Shown here one piece after another: positions 25,401 through 38,703 of a stretch of 64,000 bases of DNA (position 1 is its first letter; each line of letters starts with the position of its first letter). The notes beneath the pieces were generated by a model, which did no database searches, was not told the origin of the DNA, and saw nothing but the letters and a program-made list of their open reading frames with translations. Origin of the DNA: Ailurus styani (lineage: Eukaryota; Chordata; Mammalia; Carnivora; Ailuridae); assembly GCA_002007465.1 (NCBI GenBank), contig LNAC01000763.1, positions 587,898 to 651,897 of the forward strand, read 5' to 3'. A program made the position numbers and the translations under genes.

Positions 25401-26309
25401 GAAGCTCATGGAATATAGTCCCCATAGTTAGTCTGCCAAGCCTTACACCTAACCTAAATCAACCCAATATATGAGCTGTGGAGGTCGATGCACTCACCAT
25501 TCATTGCCTGAAATAAAAAAGGCAGAGTGGAATTTATTTTACTATGTTAAGGGAGAGTTATGTTGGTTATGCTGGCCAGATGTGACGTCTCTGAGACTCT
25601 GAGCAGAGCCTAGAGATGATCCTAGACAGGATTTTTGGGATTCTCTGGGCCTCTTGTGGTTTGGAGTTATTTGCCAAAGATGTTTCTTTGAGGGGACTTT
25701 TGATCTGCTATCACTCACAGGTGTGCTTACTAGAGTAAACCCATTTCTGATTGGCTGACATTTAGAAGCAAGGAACTGACTGGTTGAATTGCCAAGGCAT
25801 TTCCCCTGAGGTGAGTGGTCATTGATGACGGGTGAAAAACCGGTTCTGGTGGCTCCTTGTCATCTTGGCGACAGAGCAATATAGTCTTTTCCTAGGAGGG
25901 GAGGATCTTTTTATTCCCAGGGTTACAGTATGCTTTTCCAAACAAGGCCCTGGTGTGGACAAAACCAAGTGTGTGAGGCTAATCTTATCCCTCTGCCAGG
26001 ATCAAGCCCCATCTCATCTCTTGGGCCCAAATCCTGGCTCTGATGTAAAGTCTCTGATTAGCCCTCCTCTGAAACTATGGCCCTTCCTTGTAGTTTAACT
26101 GGCCCAATCTCTAACATTTCCTTCATCAACTTATTTATTCATAATCTCAATAAATATTTCTAATATTTTATGCCATGTAGACCTCATGAGAAATACTACA
26201 AAGAGATGAAACAGTAGACCAAGCAATATATTGAAAATTCCCAGAGGAGATGCTTGTTTGTGTTGTTTTCACAAGTCTATTGACTTTGCATTGGAGGCAT
26301 GAGACATTT
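22441..26309. other. Intergenic between NCR1 and FCAR, old repeats only
   Basis: I see no exon. About 22730-22950 resembles an old LINE fragment. 24465-25150 contains several reversed L1M-type tails ('gctttattgagaaataacttacat', 'aaatttaccatcttcagcaattatac'). 25170-25277 is a reversed, worn CAN-SINE ('gggagctcaaactcacaaccccgagatcaagag'). Confidence 0.6.
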
Positions 26310-26740
26310 TGAAACGTTACACGTATACACAGTGGAATATTACTCAGCCATCAAAAAGAATGAAATCTTGCCATTTGCAATGACGTGGTTGGAACTAGAG
26401 GGTATTATACTAAGCGAAATAAAGTAGTCAGAGAAAGATACCATATGACTTCACTCATATGTGGAATTTAAGAAACAAAACAGATGAATATAGGAGAAGG
26501 GAAGGAAAAATAAAATAAGACAAAATCAGAGAGGGAGACAAACCATAGAGACTCTTAACTCTAGGAAACAAACTAAGGTTGCTGGAGGAGAAGTGGGGGC
26601 CAGTAACGGGGGGATGGGCAGTAAGGAGGGTACTTGATGTAATCAGCACTGGGTGTTATATGCAACTGGTGAATCACTAAACTCTACATTTGAAACTAAT
26701 GATACACTATATGTTAATTCATTGATGTTAAACAAATAAA
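26310..26740 (+). repeat. L1 ORF2 end and 3' UTR
   Basis: 'cacagtggaatattactcagccatc' and 'gaatgaaatcttgccatttgca' mark the end of ORF2. They are followed by 'gagggagacaaaccatagagac', 'gcactgggtgttatatgcaact' and an A-rich tail. Confidence 0.9.
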
Positions 26741-27316
26741 AAGAAAAAAGAAAGGTTAGTTTCATAAGAACAGGAGAGTCTTCTTAACAATGGGAAAGCA
26801 TGTGTTAATACACAAATGTCAGAGTAGGGAAAACTAGAAGCATACATGTCATGGAATATATGGCAGGTTGAATGGACATTATCAGTAATTAATTAGTAGC
26901 ATTAATAATTTATGGGACTCTAAGTGTTAAGGTCTTACCTGGAAGGAGGTGAGGGTATATGGTTTTGCTGATAAATTCAAGACAGAGTGAAATTCTGAGC
27001 CAGACCTTCTGTAGAGGCTGGGATAAACAGTCAGCAATGAGAACTGAGAATGCTTTGCATGGTTTTTATCACAGGAATGAGTTAAGCCAAGACTATACCA
27101 TGAATTTTATCACCAACATCTAGAAAGGTTGTGTACAACTGCATCAGATACGTAAAAGAACATAATATTGGTTTGAAAATGGACCCAAAATTGTTAGCGC
27201 CTCTTTCTCTCTTTTGTTCTCTCAGTAGCTCCGCAGGACTCCATAAGTGCTGTTGCATTTTGACTTCAGTGACAGATGTCTACCTTGTGGCTTTTAGGGG
27301 TTTGTCCAAAGGTCCA

Positions 27317-30300
27317 CTAAGTCTGACATTTCTGCTTACTCCAGCTCAGTTCAGGAAAATCTGGCCAGTCTTCCTTGTTTGGAGCCTCATGGCTGTGCCA
27401 ATTTTCAACCAGTATGGCCAAGAGAGCCACAAGGACCAGCCCTGCCACACCCATTCGGATCAAATTTCCCATTGTGTGATCTCGTTTCATTATATCTGCA
27501 GATGTAATTCAAAGGAGATAGCAATCACTGGTCATGTTCCATTTCATCCCAATCCCAAAGCCCTGGAAAGGAATTCATTTCCCTATTTTTAAAATGTTTT
27601 TATTGTGTCGTGTTAGTCACCATACAGTAAATCATTACAGTCAGAACACCTCCTCAATGAGCTCATGCATTCACGAGTGCCACACCTAATCTTTGAACCT
27701 GGGTCAAAGGGGAGTCTTTTGAACAGGAAAGGAGGTGGTTATGGGGGTGTTGTGCTTGCTTTTCGTTCCCTCTTAATTTCCCTCAAAGTCTAGTCATACC
27801 CTTGCAACACCTCCATATACTTGGAATGCTAAATTTTTTCCTTGACGCTTTCTTTTTTTTTTTAAGATTTTATTTATTTATTTCACAGAGGGAGAGAGAT
27901 CACAAGGAGGCAGAGAGGCAGGCAGAGAGAGAGGGGGAAGCAGGCTCCCCGCTGAGCAGGGAGCCCGATGCGGGCCTCGATCCCAGGACCCTCAGATCAT
28001 GACCTGAGCCGAAGGCAGAGGCTTTAACCCACTGATTGTTCACTAGACATTGCTGTTCCCCGAATCTTTAAAAAAAAATTCTTCATTTGTTATATGGACT
28101 TTCTGGGCCCATGTTCTTCTTAAAGATGTAAGAAAATACTGTGAACTGACAAGGCTCAGAAATCATAATGGCTCTCTTGTTAAAATACAGAAAGTAATTT
28201 CAAATGGATGTGGAATTTCAAATTAGTTCCTAATTACAAAATGCAAAATATTTTGAGTTTGAGAGGATAATACAACATAGTATTATCCAGGCACTGGAGT
28301 AGATGATTTCTAAGACAAGATACAATGACTATCTGCTCTAAAGAAAAAGACAAATAAATTCACTCCTCCTCCATTGATGCCCAATTATCCAGGCACTGTT
28401 CAATGAAAAGAGCACTCTAGCCTGTATGATCTCACAGTGCCATGACCACTCTATGTGCTCAGTTTGTAGAGTGACTGGACAAGGTGGGCACAAGAGATGA
28501 ATGTGGTTGCCCTGCTCAGCAGTCAGCAGTTGCTTTCCTTTGCTGTAACTTGTCTTCTCCTGCCTGGTAGAGGGATGCAAACACTGTGATAGAGGGGCTT
28601 GTGTTAGGGTTTTTAGAGCTCTTCCCGTGAGCCGTAAGTTTCCAGCCAATTGCTCAGAGCACAGTCTAGTACTGAAGGTTAGTTTAAAGGTTTCCAGATG
28701 CAACTAAGGATGTGAGGAGAGATGGGTTAGTCTGAGGTGGTGTCTGGGACCTATTGTCTCAACAATGCCCTTTAACATGATTCGGAACTTTGGCCACTCC
28801 ATTCTCAACAGACAATAGGTGGTCTGTTGAGAATGGAACGGCCAAAGTTCAGAATCACGTGGGAGATGAACCATGAGAGACTGTGGACTCTGGGAAGCAA
28901 ACGAAGAGTTTTAGAAGGGAGGGGGTGGGGGTGGGTGAGCCTGGTGATGAGTATTAAGGAGGGCATGGATTGGATGGAGCACTGGGTGTTATATGCAGAC
29001 AATGAATCATGGATCACTACATCAACAACTAATGGTGTACTGTATGGTGACTAACACAACAATAAAAAAAAAGAGGCAAAGAAAAAAAATAAAGGGCACT
29101 GTCTGGAGAACTCTAGGAGATGATGTGAAAATCAAATGGGGTGTGGATGGAAGTCTTCACAGTCTCTACTGCCCCACTGTTCTTTCTCAGTGCTCCTCTT
29201 TGTAGCAATGAGATACAATGATACAATGACTATCTGCTCTAAAGAAAAAGACTAATAAATTCACTCCTCCTCCATTGATGCTCAATTATCCAGGCACTGT
29301 TCAATGAAAAGAGCACTCTAGCCTGTATGATCTCACAGTGCCATGACCACTCTATGTGCTCAGTTTGTAGAGTGACTGGACAAGGTGGGCACAAGGGATG
29401 AATGTGGTTGCCCTGCTCAGCAGTCAGCAGTTGCTTTCCTTTGCTGTAACTTGTCTTCTCCTGCCTGGTAGAGGGATGCAAACACTGTGATAGAGGGGCT
29501 TGTGTTAGGGTTTTTAGAGTTCTTCCCGTGAGCCGTAAGTTTCCAGCCAATTGCTCAGAGCACAGTCTAGTACTGAAGGTTAGTTTAAAGGTTTCCAGAT
29601 GCAACTAAGGATGTGAGGAGAGATGGGTTAGTCTGAGGTGGTGTCTGGGACCTATTGTCTCAACAATGCCCTTTAACATGATTCGGAACTTTGGCCGCTC
29701 CATTCTCAACAGACAATAGGTGGTCTGTTGAGAATGGAACGGCCAAAGTTCAGAATCACGTGGGAGATGAACCATGAGAGACTGTGGACTCTGGGAAGCA
29801 AACGAAGAGTTTTAGAAGGGAGGGGGTGGGGGTGGGTGAGCCTGGTGATGAGTATTAAGGAGGGCATGGATTGGATGGAGCACTGGGTGTTATATGCAGA
29901 CAATGAATCATGGATCACTACATCAACAACTAATGGTGTACTGTATGGTGACTAACACAACAATAAAAAAAAAGAGGCAAAGAAAAAAATAAAGGGCACT
30001 GTCTGGAGAACTCTAGGAGATGATGTGAAAATCAAATGGGGTGTGGATGGAAGTCTTCACAGTCTCTACTGCCCCACTGTTCTTTCTCAGTGCTCCTCTT
30101 TGTAGCAATGAGATACAATGATACAATGACTATCTGCTCTAAAGAAAAAGACTAATAAATTCACTCCTCCTCCATTGATGCTCAATTATCCAGGCACTGT
30201 TCAATGAAAAGAGCACTCTAGCCTGTATGATCTCACAGTGCCATGACCACTCTATGTGCTCAGTTTGTAGAGTGACTGGACAAGGTGGGCACAAGGGATG

Positions 30301-33300
30301 AATGTGGTTGCTCTGCTCAGCAGTCAGCAGTTGCTGAGCAGGGGGAGGATACAGGGCTGCGCTGGGGCGCACCTACCTGTGACCACAAGCCCCAAGGCAT
30401 CACTTGGGGCTGACCACACATAAGGGCTTCCACGGTACCAACCATAGCACCTGTAGTTCCCTGAGAAGCTGTGGTTCACAGGACCTAGAATGAAGTTGCC
30501 TTGGTGTCTCCCATCTTGGTTCCATGACAGGGCAGCTCCTCCTTCCTGGGTCAGTGAAAACCTATCAAATGGGCTGTGCGCTGAACTGCACTGCAGGGAG
30601 ATATTCTTCCCTAGCATCACCGCAGCACCCTGGTCAGCGGAGAGAAAGGGCTTGTGGTAGAAGCCTGAAAGAGAGAGAGTGAGCTACTAGCAGGATGTTT
30701 CTTCCTTTCCCCGTCATCCCCACCACTCCTATTGGACCCATGGTAAGAGAAGGGAACATGCTGATGTTTCCTGATCCAAAGAAATGGGAGCTGGGAACAT
30801 CCATTTCACTACCCCAGGACCCACACTCTGTCCCAAACTATTGCAGACAAGTGTGCAAACAAGCAGCTTGTGGGGCTTGGACGAGACACCATATTCAAGA
30901 GATAGAGATCTTGTTTCTACAGCCATAAGACCCATGTGATTCTGTTCCCAATTACAACATGTGGGGTCCCCCCCACCATCAAGCCATCCTGAGACACCCA
31001 GTGGGCATCCCATAGTCCACCTTAATTCTGACACTATCAACCTGGAGACAACATCAGATCCCATAAGTTAAGGGCTCAGTCCTGAGACCGCTCCCACTTC
31101 AGACGCCAATCACAAGCCCCCCGTGTCACCTGTGCTTCTGACAGAATGACCGTACATCAGAAGTTCCCACAACCTCTTCTAGGGCTCATTTAATTTGTCA
31201 GAGCAGCTGACAGCCTCAGGAAATCAGCTTACTCGCTAGATCACTGGTTTGTTATGAAGGATCCAGTCAGGGGCAGCCAGATGGTAGGGATGCGTAAGGC
31301 CAGGCGCCCTCTTCAGGTGTGCCACTCTGCCCTCCACATGTTCACCAACCTGGGAGCTCTTCGAACGCTGTCCTTTTGGGTGCTTATGGAGCCTTCATTT
31401 CCTAGGCATGGTTGATTAAAGCTTTGGCCACTAGCCATTGATTCAACCTCCAGCCCTCCCCACTCCCTTGAGGTGGGGCTGGGTGGGGCTGAGCGGTCTA
31501 ACGCTGTAGTCACGTTGGCCCTCCCGGCAACCAGCCTCTGTCCTTAAGTCACCTCATTAACATAACCTCAACCACGGTAGGAAGGGGTTTGTTAGGGATA
31601 TCAAAACATCTTTATCATGCTTAATCATTCAGGAAATTCTAAGGGATTTAACAACAGGAACAAAGACCAAATATAAGTTCTTATTATAAATCACAATACC
31701 ACAAGCCATATTTGGGGAAAACAGGGGATACTATTCAAAGAGTTTGAGGAGCTGCGTCAGAGGCTGAGAGAGGCAACATGATGTACAAAGAATGTTAGCA
31801 GGTGAAAAGACCTGGAAATTCAGGATGAACCCTTCTAGAAACAAACCCTTCTAGAAACACAGGGTTAAACCACCCTGAGGACAGAGGGCTTAACATCTCG
31901 GGCTGGACTTGTGCAGCGAGCATAACTTCCCACTCCTTAGGTACAGGAGGCATTTACTGATTTCCTTCCACACAGGAAGGGTCGGGGAGAAACCGGCACA
32001 CGCTACCTCAGCACCAACAGCCATATTCATTTGTGTGGTGACGTGGTGAAAATGGCACTGTGCTTCTGTGGTCTTCCTCCCAGTTACCACAGGACCCTCA
32101 TCTCAAGGAGACGTGACAACTGCATGCAGTGTGGGATGGGATCCTAGAGCAGACGAGGGATGCTGCGTAAAAGCTAAGGAAATCTTTTTTACATTGTTTA
32201 TTTGTTTGTTTGTTTGTTTATGTTAGTCACCATACAGCACATCATTTGTTTTTCACATCGTGTTCCAGGATTCATTGTTTTTGTACAACACCCAGTGCTC
32301 AGCACAACACATGCCCTCCTTAATGCCCATCCCCTACCCGATCTCCTCCCAAACCCTCAGATTATTTCCTGGAGTCCACAGTCTCTCCTGGTTCATTTCT
32401 CCCTCTGATTTCCCCTTCATTTCCCCCCCTTCTCCTATTGAACTCCATGCTATTCCTTATGTTCCACAAATAAGTGAAACCATCTGACAATTGACTTTCT
32501 CTGCTTGACTTATTTCACTCAGCATCCTCTCCTCCAGTCCCATCCACGTTGATGCAAAAATTGGATATTCATCCTTTCTGATGGCCGAGTAATATTCCAT
32601 TGTGTATATGGAACTTTTTAAAATTTTTATTTAAATTCAATTAGTCAACATATAGTACATCATTAGTTTCAGATGTATTGATCATTAATTCATCAGTTGC
32701 CTATGACACCCAGCGCTCATCACATCAGGCGCCCTCCCTTCATGCCAATCACCCATTGTAAAAGCGAAGGAAACCTAAATAAACTGTGCATTTTGGCACA
32801 TGCCAAGTTATCCACATAAGTTCATTAATGGTAAGAAAAGTGCCATACCAACAGAAGATGTCAACAACATGGGAGAGTGGGTGATTGGTGTATGGGGATG
32901 CTTTGTCCTATCTTCTCAATTTTCCTGGAAACCTGAGACTGTTCTAAAAGTTAAGTCTATGAAAAAATAAGAAAGGAAAACACCTGAGGGCTGGAGACCC
33001 TGGATGTGTCCTCACCTGTCACCACCAGCTCCAAGGCTTCACTGTGCTCCGACCAGTGGTCCCGTTTCCTATACTGGCACTGATAACGCCCTGCGGTGTT
33101 TGGATTCATGTGTTTAATGAGGAATTCGGCCACCTCCTGAAATCCCAATTTCTTCTCCACCACCTCAAATGTGGAGTTTCCCTGGATTTCCAGTTGGTAC
33201 AAGTAAGACTCAGGAGTCCCCCAACACAGGATCTTCACAGACTCATTCCAGGGGATCACAGAACCAGGTGTGGCAGTTATGATAGGAATAGGAAAATCCC

Positions 33301-35127
33301 CTAGAAGAAAACAGAGCCCAGACTCAGGGGATCTGCTGTGGAGAAACCATACTGCTTTCCTTCTCTGGGTGCAGAATACAAATACAGTAAGGGATGAAGG
33401 ACCCGCAATTCTTTCCTTTTCAAAATCTTTTTTTTTGGTATTTTCTAAATGTAGTAAAAATATATAATGTAAAATTTAACATTTCAACTATTTTTTTTAG
33501 GTAGGCTCCACACTCAACATGGGGCTTGAACTCTTGACCCTGAGATTGAGAGTCCATGCTCTACTGACTGAGCCAGCCAGGCACCAACCCTCCATTTTAA
33601 CCATTTTTTTAAGTGAACAGTTCAATGGCATTAATTACACTCACTCTATGGTGCAAACATGACCTCTAGTTTCAGAATTTTTTCATGACTGCAGACAGAA
33701 CCTCTGCGTTAAGCAATAACTCCCTCTTTCTTCATCCACCAGTAATATCTGATCTACTTTCTGTCTATGAATTTGCCTATTCGAGGTACTCCATATCAGT
33801 GGAATGATACAATATTTGTCTTTCCTTGTCTGGTATATTTCACTGAGGTCTGATAATGGACCTAAGGGTTCAGCTGATACATGAGGATGAGTAGCAATTG
33901 TCTAGGCAACGTGGATGGGTAGGAGGGAGCACTGTGGGTAGAAGGGTCGATGGGAGAAGGGTTAATGAAGTACAAATGAATGAGGGACAAATTAAAGTAA
34001 GTTCAGCATGGACGAGGGGCAGAGGTTCAGTGGGAGGGTGGAAGATGGGCCGGGGGATCAGATGCAGCCTGGGCGGGCAGCATTTGGGAGAACCGGTCAC
34101 ATGCATAGGTTTGTCTGAAGTTTGACCTCTGAGGGGCTCAAGGAAGATAAAGAGACCTGTGTCTGAAACAGCACAAGTAATCCAGTCTTTAGAAGGTGCT
34201 GGAAGAGAGAAGACCAGATGGACAAGGCAGGAGTGGAGGTGACAGTATACACTCATATTTGAGAGCTACTTGGTGTCCAGTACAGAGCCAGCTTGCTGGG
34301 GTGGACGAAGGTATCGTCTCGTTAGATGAAGCAAAGCGGTTAGAGTGGAGAGAATTAGGTTGTGAAAACAAGTAGGTCTGACATAGGGACAGATATTGGG
34401 CAATCGCCCGTGTCTCCCAACTTCCTCACTCCTGCAGTTGTGAACATTCAGTAAAATATGTGTCTTTAATATCAGAGCAGACAGCCTAATGGAAGAAAAC
34501 ACTAAATCTAGGTCTGAGTGCGATGTGTTCGAGGGGTTTGGAGAGGGGAACACAGCAGAGATGGCTGGAATGGGGAATAAAATTGGAATTCGCTTGGGGT
34601 TTTGACTGTTCTTACAACCCTTCTGTCCCGAGGTATAAGGTGCCTGGGAGAGAGTTAGCAGAACACTTACCGTCCTGTGCCCGAATCTTCTGGCTCAGTC
34701 GGAGCACTGGAAGAGAGAGACTCATGAGATTAGTCCTCCAGTTTCCAGTCTTTATTTCAAGTCGCCTTGCCTAATGACATGCAGGGTGTCATTTTTTTCT
34801 TCCACACCAAGCGTGAGGCTCATCTTTTAGTTTTATTTTCTAGATTCTAGGCCCTAAGGCTCTCTCATCTGTAGGAACTCTGGACCCATCACGGGTCTCT
34901 AGACAGCCTGACATGGGTTGAACAGGTCCCATAAGCTACTTGGATTTGGGCAGACACAGCTATAGATATCTGGGCAAAGGCCAACTCTCCAGTATGGAGG
35001 TTAGAATCCCCTGGGTCCTCATAGGAAGGGGGACACTGACTGTTTTGGGGCTCCCCCATCTGCCCCCCAACCCACTTGCATTCTAGGACTCACCGAGACA
35101 GAGAAGGATGGTGTCTCTGGGGTCCAT
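27317..35127 (-). CDS. FCAR: FCAR (CD89), IgA Fc receptor
   Basis: FCAR is the myeloid receptor for IgA. It has two Ig domains and signals through FcR-gamma. Exons, 5' to 3' on the minus strand: 35127-35094 (34 nt, MDPRDTILLCLG), 34706-34671 (36 nt, 'RLSQKIRAQDG'), 33300-33016 (285 nt, D1, 'SVKILCWG' to 'AGRYQCQYRKRDHWSEHS'), 30664-30377 (288 nt, D2, 'FDRFSLTQEGG', 'NYRCYGWYRGSPYVWSAPS'), and 27495-27317 (179 nt, membrane and tail). The total is 822 nt, or 273 residues plus stop, against 287 in human as I recall. Every junction is AG/GT and in phase. The membrane exon reads 'GNLIRMGVAGLVLVALLAIL', carrying the arginine needed for FcR-gamma, followed by 'VENWHSHEAPNKE' as in human FCAR. No ITIM is present. 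The intron between D2 and the membrane exon holds tandem 0.9-kb repeats. Identity is firm: D2 and tail are diagnostic. Confidence 0.97.
27845..28040 (-). repeat. CAN-SINE, head truncated, in FCAR intron 4
   Basis: A poly-T tract leads to 'aagattttatttatttatttcacag' and then 'gggcctcgatcccaggaccctcag'. It stops at 'ggctttaacccactga', short of the usual 'gccacccaggcgcccc' end. Confidence 0.88.
28320..30335. repeat. Tandem 0.9-kb duplication, 2.2 copies, in FCAR intron 4
   Basis: Unit 1 starts at about 28320, unit 2 at about 29221 and a partial unit 3 at about 30121; offsets are 901 and 900 bp. The copies are nearly identical over the whole unit, which includes an L1 3' end (28860-29065 and 29760-29965) and an inverted repeat. 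Unit 3 ends at about 30335, only some 40 bp from the splice donor of the FCAR D2 exon (30377). The high identity suggests a recent event. Confidence 0.95.
28780..28855. repeat. Inverted repeat, about 34-bp arms, copied in the tandem unit
   Basis: The left arm (28780-28813) and right arm (28822-28855) are near-perfect reverse complements around the 8-nt centre 'aataggtg'. The inner 14 bp of each arm ('cattctcaacagac') match exactly. A second copy lies at about 29681-29756. The DNA or any transcript could fold as a hairpin. Confidence 0.88.
30665..32189. other. FCAR intron 3, left part, nothing recognised
   Basis: This is the intron between the FCAR D1 and D2 exons. I see no exon and no clear repeat in this stretch. 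Confidence 0.5.
32190..32760 (-). repeat. Two L1 3' ends in FCAR intron 3
   Basis: 32200-32615 is a reversed L1 tail and ORF2 end ('atgttagtcaccatacagcacatc' to 'gagtaatattccattgtgtata'). 32620-32760 is a second reversed L1 3' end ('attcaattagtcaacatatagtac', 'acccagcgctcatcacatc'). Confidence 0.88.
33430..33850. repeat. Old L1M tail interrupted by a worn CAN-SINE, FCAR intron 2
   Basis: L1M-type text ('taaaatttaacatttcaact', then 'ccattttaaccattttttt') is split by a reversed, diverged CAN-SINE at about 33491-33587 ('acatggggcttgaactcttgaccctgagattgag'). Confidence 0.72.
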
Positions 35128-35739
35128 GATTCTGACACAGCCTCGGCCCCGTTAGTCTCTTGTTGGTGCACATTTGCAGAATGAGAGATCTTTGTAAGAC
35201 AGTAAGATAGATCAGCAGGAAGTATGAGGTCAGAGTCTCTGGTCAGAGAATTTCTCCACCTACTGCCTCATGAGTAATGGTTCTTTCCCAGGAACTTAGT
35301 TCTGGATAGCTCTTGGGTGGGGCCTGAGAGCAGACCCATGCCCCTGCTTACGTTTCCTATGAGAAGTGAGTGTTTTCATCAACTGATGTCTAATGGGGCT
35401 CAAATCCCTCTTTAAACCAGAGCCCATATCCAAGTGGAAGGGCCTGGGACAGAGTCTAAGATGGTGCCATAGAGGCAGAGGTTCATCTTCATTGAACCAT
35501 TAGTCAAAAGCCACGTGTGCTTGCCTGACACGGACCCATGTGCCCTCTCTGGAATTCAGGGACTAAGTATATCCACTTGGGCTTGATCAGGAAGACAGCA
35601 CACTCTTACACAGGGGATTTTCTTTACGCCAGCATGCAGAGGAATTTTCTCAGGAGCTATTCATCATCTGTAGGGAAAGAAAGTCCTATACCTAGTCCTA
35701 TTCCTGTACCTATACCTATCTATATATCTCAATACAGAT

Positions 35740-35779
<40 letters not shown>

Positions 35780-38700
35780 TTTAGCTGTGGGATGGGAAGT
35801 CAAATATTCCAAATCAAATTCTCTAACATTTACCATTTTCATTATAATACATACCCTCTTGCCTTCCAACACACCAAATGCCTGAAGTCTTGAGCTTCTC
35901 CCATCTTTGGGAAGGCACCACCGACAGTCAGATTTTAAAAATAGTGAAAATGCGTCTTTAAGAGAAGTGACTTTGCCAAAGTTCCTACAGCTAAGAAGGA
36001 GCAAAACAAAATCTAATTGTAAACATCCAAAAATTGTTAATCTCTGAAGCGTGTCCCGGACTCCCCAGGGGAGGTGTTAGGGTTACTTGATCACTTCATC
36101 CCGGGACAAGATGATCATGACAAATATGTTATGTTCCAATGAGGTAGATAGAGGGTGGATTTGTCTATTTGCTTGTAGTAACATAGTGACTTACCCTTGA
36201 GGGAAGGGTCGACTTGAAAAGACTTGAGGGATCTATTTTGAGAAACGGTGAATGTTGCTTTTCTTAGTGTATTCTGATATGTGAATATTTTATATTGGAT
36301 GTCAGAAAGTAAATGGAAGTGTTACTATATCTATCACTGTCTAAAAAAATATGTCTTTGTCATTGTAAAGAATGAGCTTACTTCAGGATACGACACATTT
36401 TCCTAGTATTTCGAAATGGTGACCAGTATTGTGTCCTAGACAAAGGTTTTTTCAACGTTGGCGCTCTTGACATGTAGGGCTGGAGAATGATCCTCTGTCC
36501 CTGTGTGTGTGGTGGAGGCCATCTTGGACACCGAAGGATGTTGAGCAGCATCCCTGACCCCTGAGTAGTGGTTGCCAGTAGCAGCCCTCTCCACAGTCAC
36601 GACAGCTAAACCTGTCTCCAGACATGGCCATAACGGCTCCTGCTGGGCAGTGCTGCCCCAGCTGAGAACCAGCATCCTGTGCTGTCTACTGGCACATACA
36701 GGCTGAGGAACTAGACCTTGTTCTGAGACATCACTGAGCTTCATGCACCCCACAGCATCCGGCGTCCCTTCCTCGAGGCATTTAGGTTCTGCAGGATGTA
36801 GGCCCCACTTAGGGTCACAGAACGTAGATCAGCCCAGTGGGAAGGCCTCTAGAGCACGTTTCCAAGCACAAATCCTCAAAGTGTTCCTTTAACCTGCTGT
36901 TCCCTGGGGTCTCAGCAAGTTCCTCCCAGAATCAAACCTATCCTAAACACCCTGTTTTTCCCTCCCAACTGCCCTGAAGGAATCTCTTGCTTCCCTACCA
37001 ACAAGGAAGACACTGTAGTCTGGGGGAATAGCTCACCTTCTCATATTCATTCATAACACTTTATGAGAAGCCACATGGAGCCTTCACCTCTCTTCCAAAC
37101 TCTTGCCTTAACCCTAGCATCCATGCTGAAACTCTGTTCAAAAAGCCACCTCCAGACTGGGGTTGCAGAAAACCTCAGTTGTCCGTGTGATCATTATGGG
37201 TCCATGCCCTGAAGTCTGGGGATTCCAGGTAACTCCACCATGCTTCCCCTTGCAGATCTCAGTAAGATATAACATGCTTGTTTTCCTTCCCTGTTATTGT
37301 ACGCCTCCGTTGTGCAGAAACCAGGAGCCCCGCAGAACTGGGTGCAGTCCGTCAGGCTGTGTCAACACTGTTCAGGTCCCTCTACAAACTGATGACAAGA
37401 GAGGAAGCTGAAAAACTTCCTTTCTAGTTATAGCTCTGCTTTCCCCACAATGTGTGCTGAACAAAATTATCAGACTTCTGGGAAATTTTTTGAGTCAAGC
37501 CCAAAGTCTTACCTGGTTCCTAAACCCAAGTGTGTCTTAAAGTACATAGCTGGGACAATCCCTTAAATCCAAAGGGTGACGTTTGTTTACAGGGGGTGGT
37601 TCAACAGGTAGTGGGTGGGCTCAGGAGTCTTCTCTTTGGGGCCCCATGATGGTCAACGACTATGCCATGTTGTGTGGCCCTTGACAAGACACTTAATCTC
37701 TTTGAATTTCCCTACTTTGCCAAGTGGAGATAACAAGGAGCTCTGATAAATTTTACATAAAGATTCACCAAAGAACATGTGTAAGACACATTTCATTAAA
37801 TAGGTGCTCAAAGGTGTGAATTCTGTCATTGCCACACAGACGCCTATCATTTTCACTGTTGTTCACTAACAAAGATGTTCACTAACTTTGATGCTAATTC
37901 TGCATCCGAAATATTGCCAGACCTATTGTTCTGAGGAGTCTCCCAAACTCAGATGTCTTCATTTCTTACACTGTTTTGTTTTTCCAGAATCATCTAGATA
38001 GATCCACCTGCTCTACTGGATCTCCTTGATTGAGCCTTGGGGGCAACTGTCTGTGCTGAGTTGAGACATGGTGTGCATGGGGCCCCCTAATGTGCCCTTA
38101 AGTGGGAGCTGCAAAGGTGGTGGGAGAGAGCCAGTCCCCATGCTGGGGACACTGGCCAGGTGCTCTCTGGCAACCAATCAGAGCTTCCAGGTGTCTCTCA
38201 CTTGAGGATGTCTGGACCTGCCCCAGCATGGCTTCCCAGATTCCAGTAGGAATGGGTAGACTGATCCGGATGATTCTAGAAGGATAAAGGAAGGCAAGAA
38301 ATTTAAGACATCAGAGTTTGAGAGACTCACCACTACTAGATACATAATTGTGACATAGTCACACAATGGATTCCTACACAGGAGGGAAAACACTTCTCTG
38401 ACATGCAAAGATAGGATTAAATTTCAAACATACAGTGTTGAATGTAAGGAGTCAGTCACAAAAATACATACTATGTAATTCCATGTAGATGAAATTCAAT
38501 AATAGCTGGGAAGAAAGGCAATTGATGGTAGGTGATAGATTTGTTTATTTGTTTATAGTAACATAGCAACACAAGTCAGAACTTACCCTTGAAAAGAAAA
38601 GGTGACTTTGTGGACAATATTGGAAATGTCTGGATCATCTTAATAGCACCCTAGAATGGAGGGGGGGCTTCCTAGGGGGTCCTGAGATTTTTATCTCATC
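35128..38700. other. Intergenic between FCAR and KIR, simple and old repeats
   Basis: No exon is supported. A GATA tetranucleotide run occupies about 35738-35780. 36436-36700 is a reversed MER5A-like hAT remnant ('ttgacatgtagggctggagaatg', 'ggatgttgagcagcatccctgacc'). The remainder looks unique. Confidence 0.6.
35738..35780 (+). repeat. (GATA)n microsatellite
   Basis: About ten uninterrupted GATA units, a likely length-variable locus between FCAR and KIR. Confidence 0.97.
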
Positions 38701-38703
38701 TTA

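Noticed and set aside
28338..29604. Two near-identical 121-codon minus-strand frames as a gene family
   Set aside because: They are the same frame in two copies of the intronic tandem repeat. No domain or splice context supports coding.
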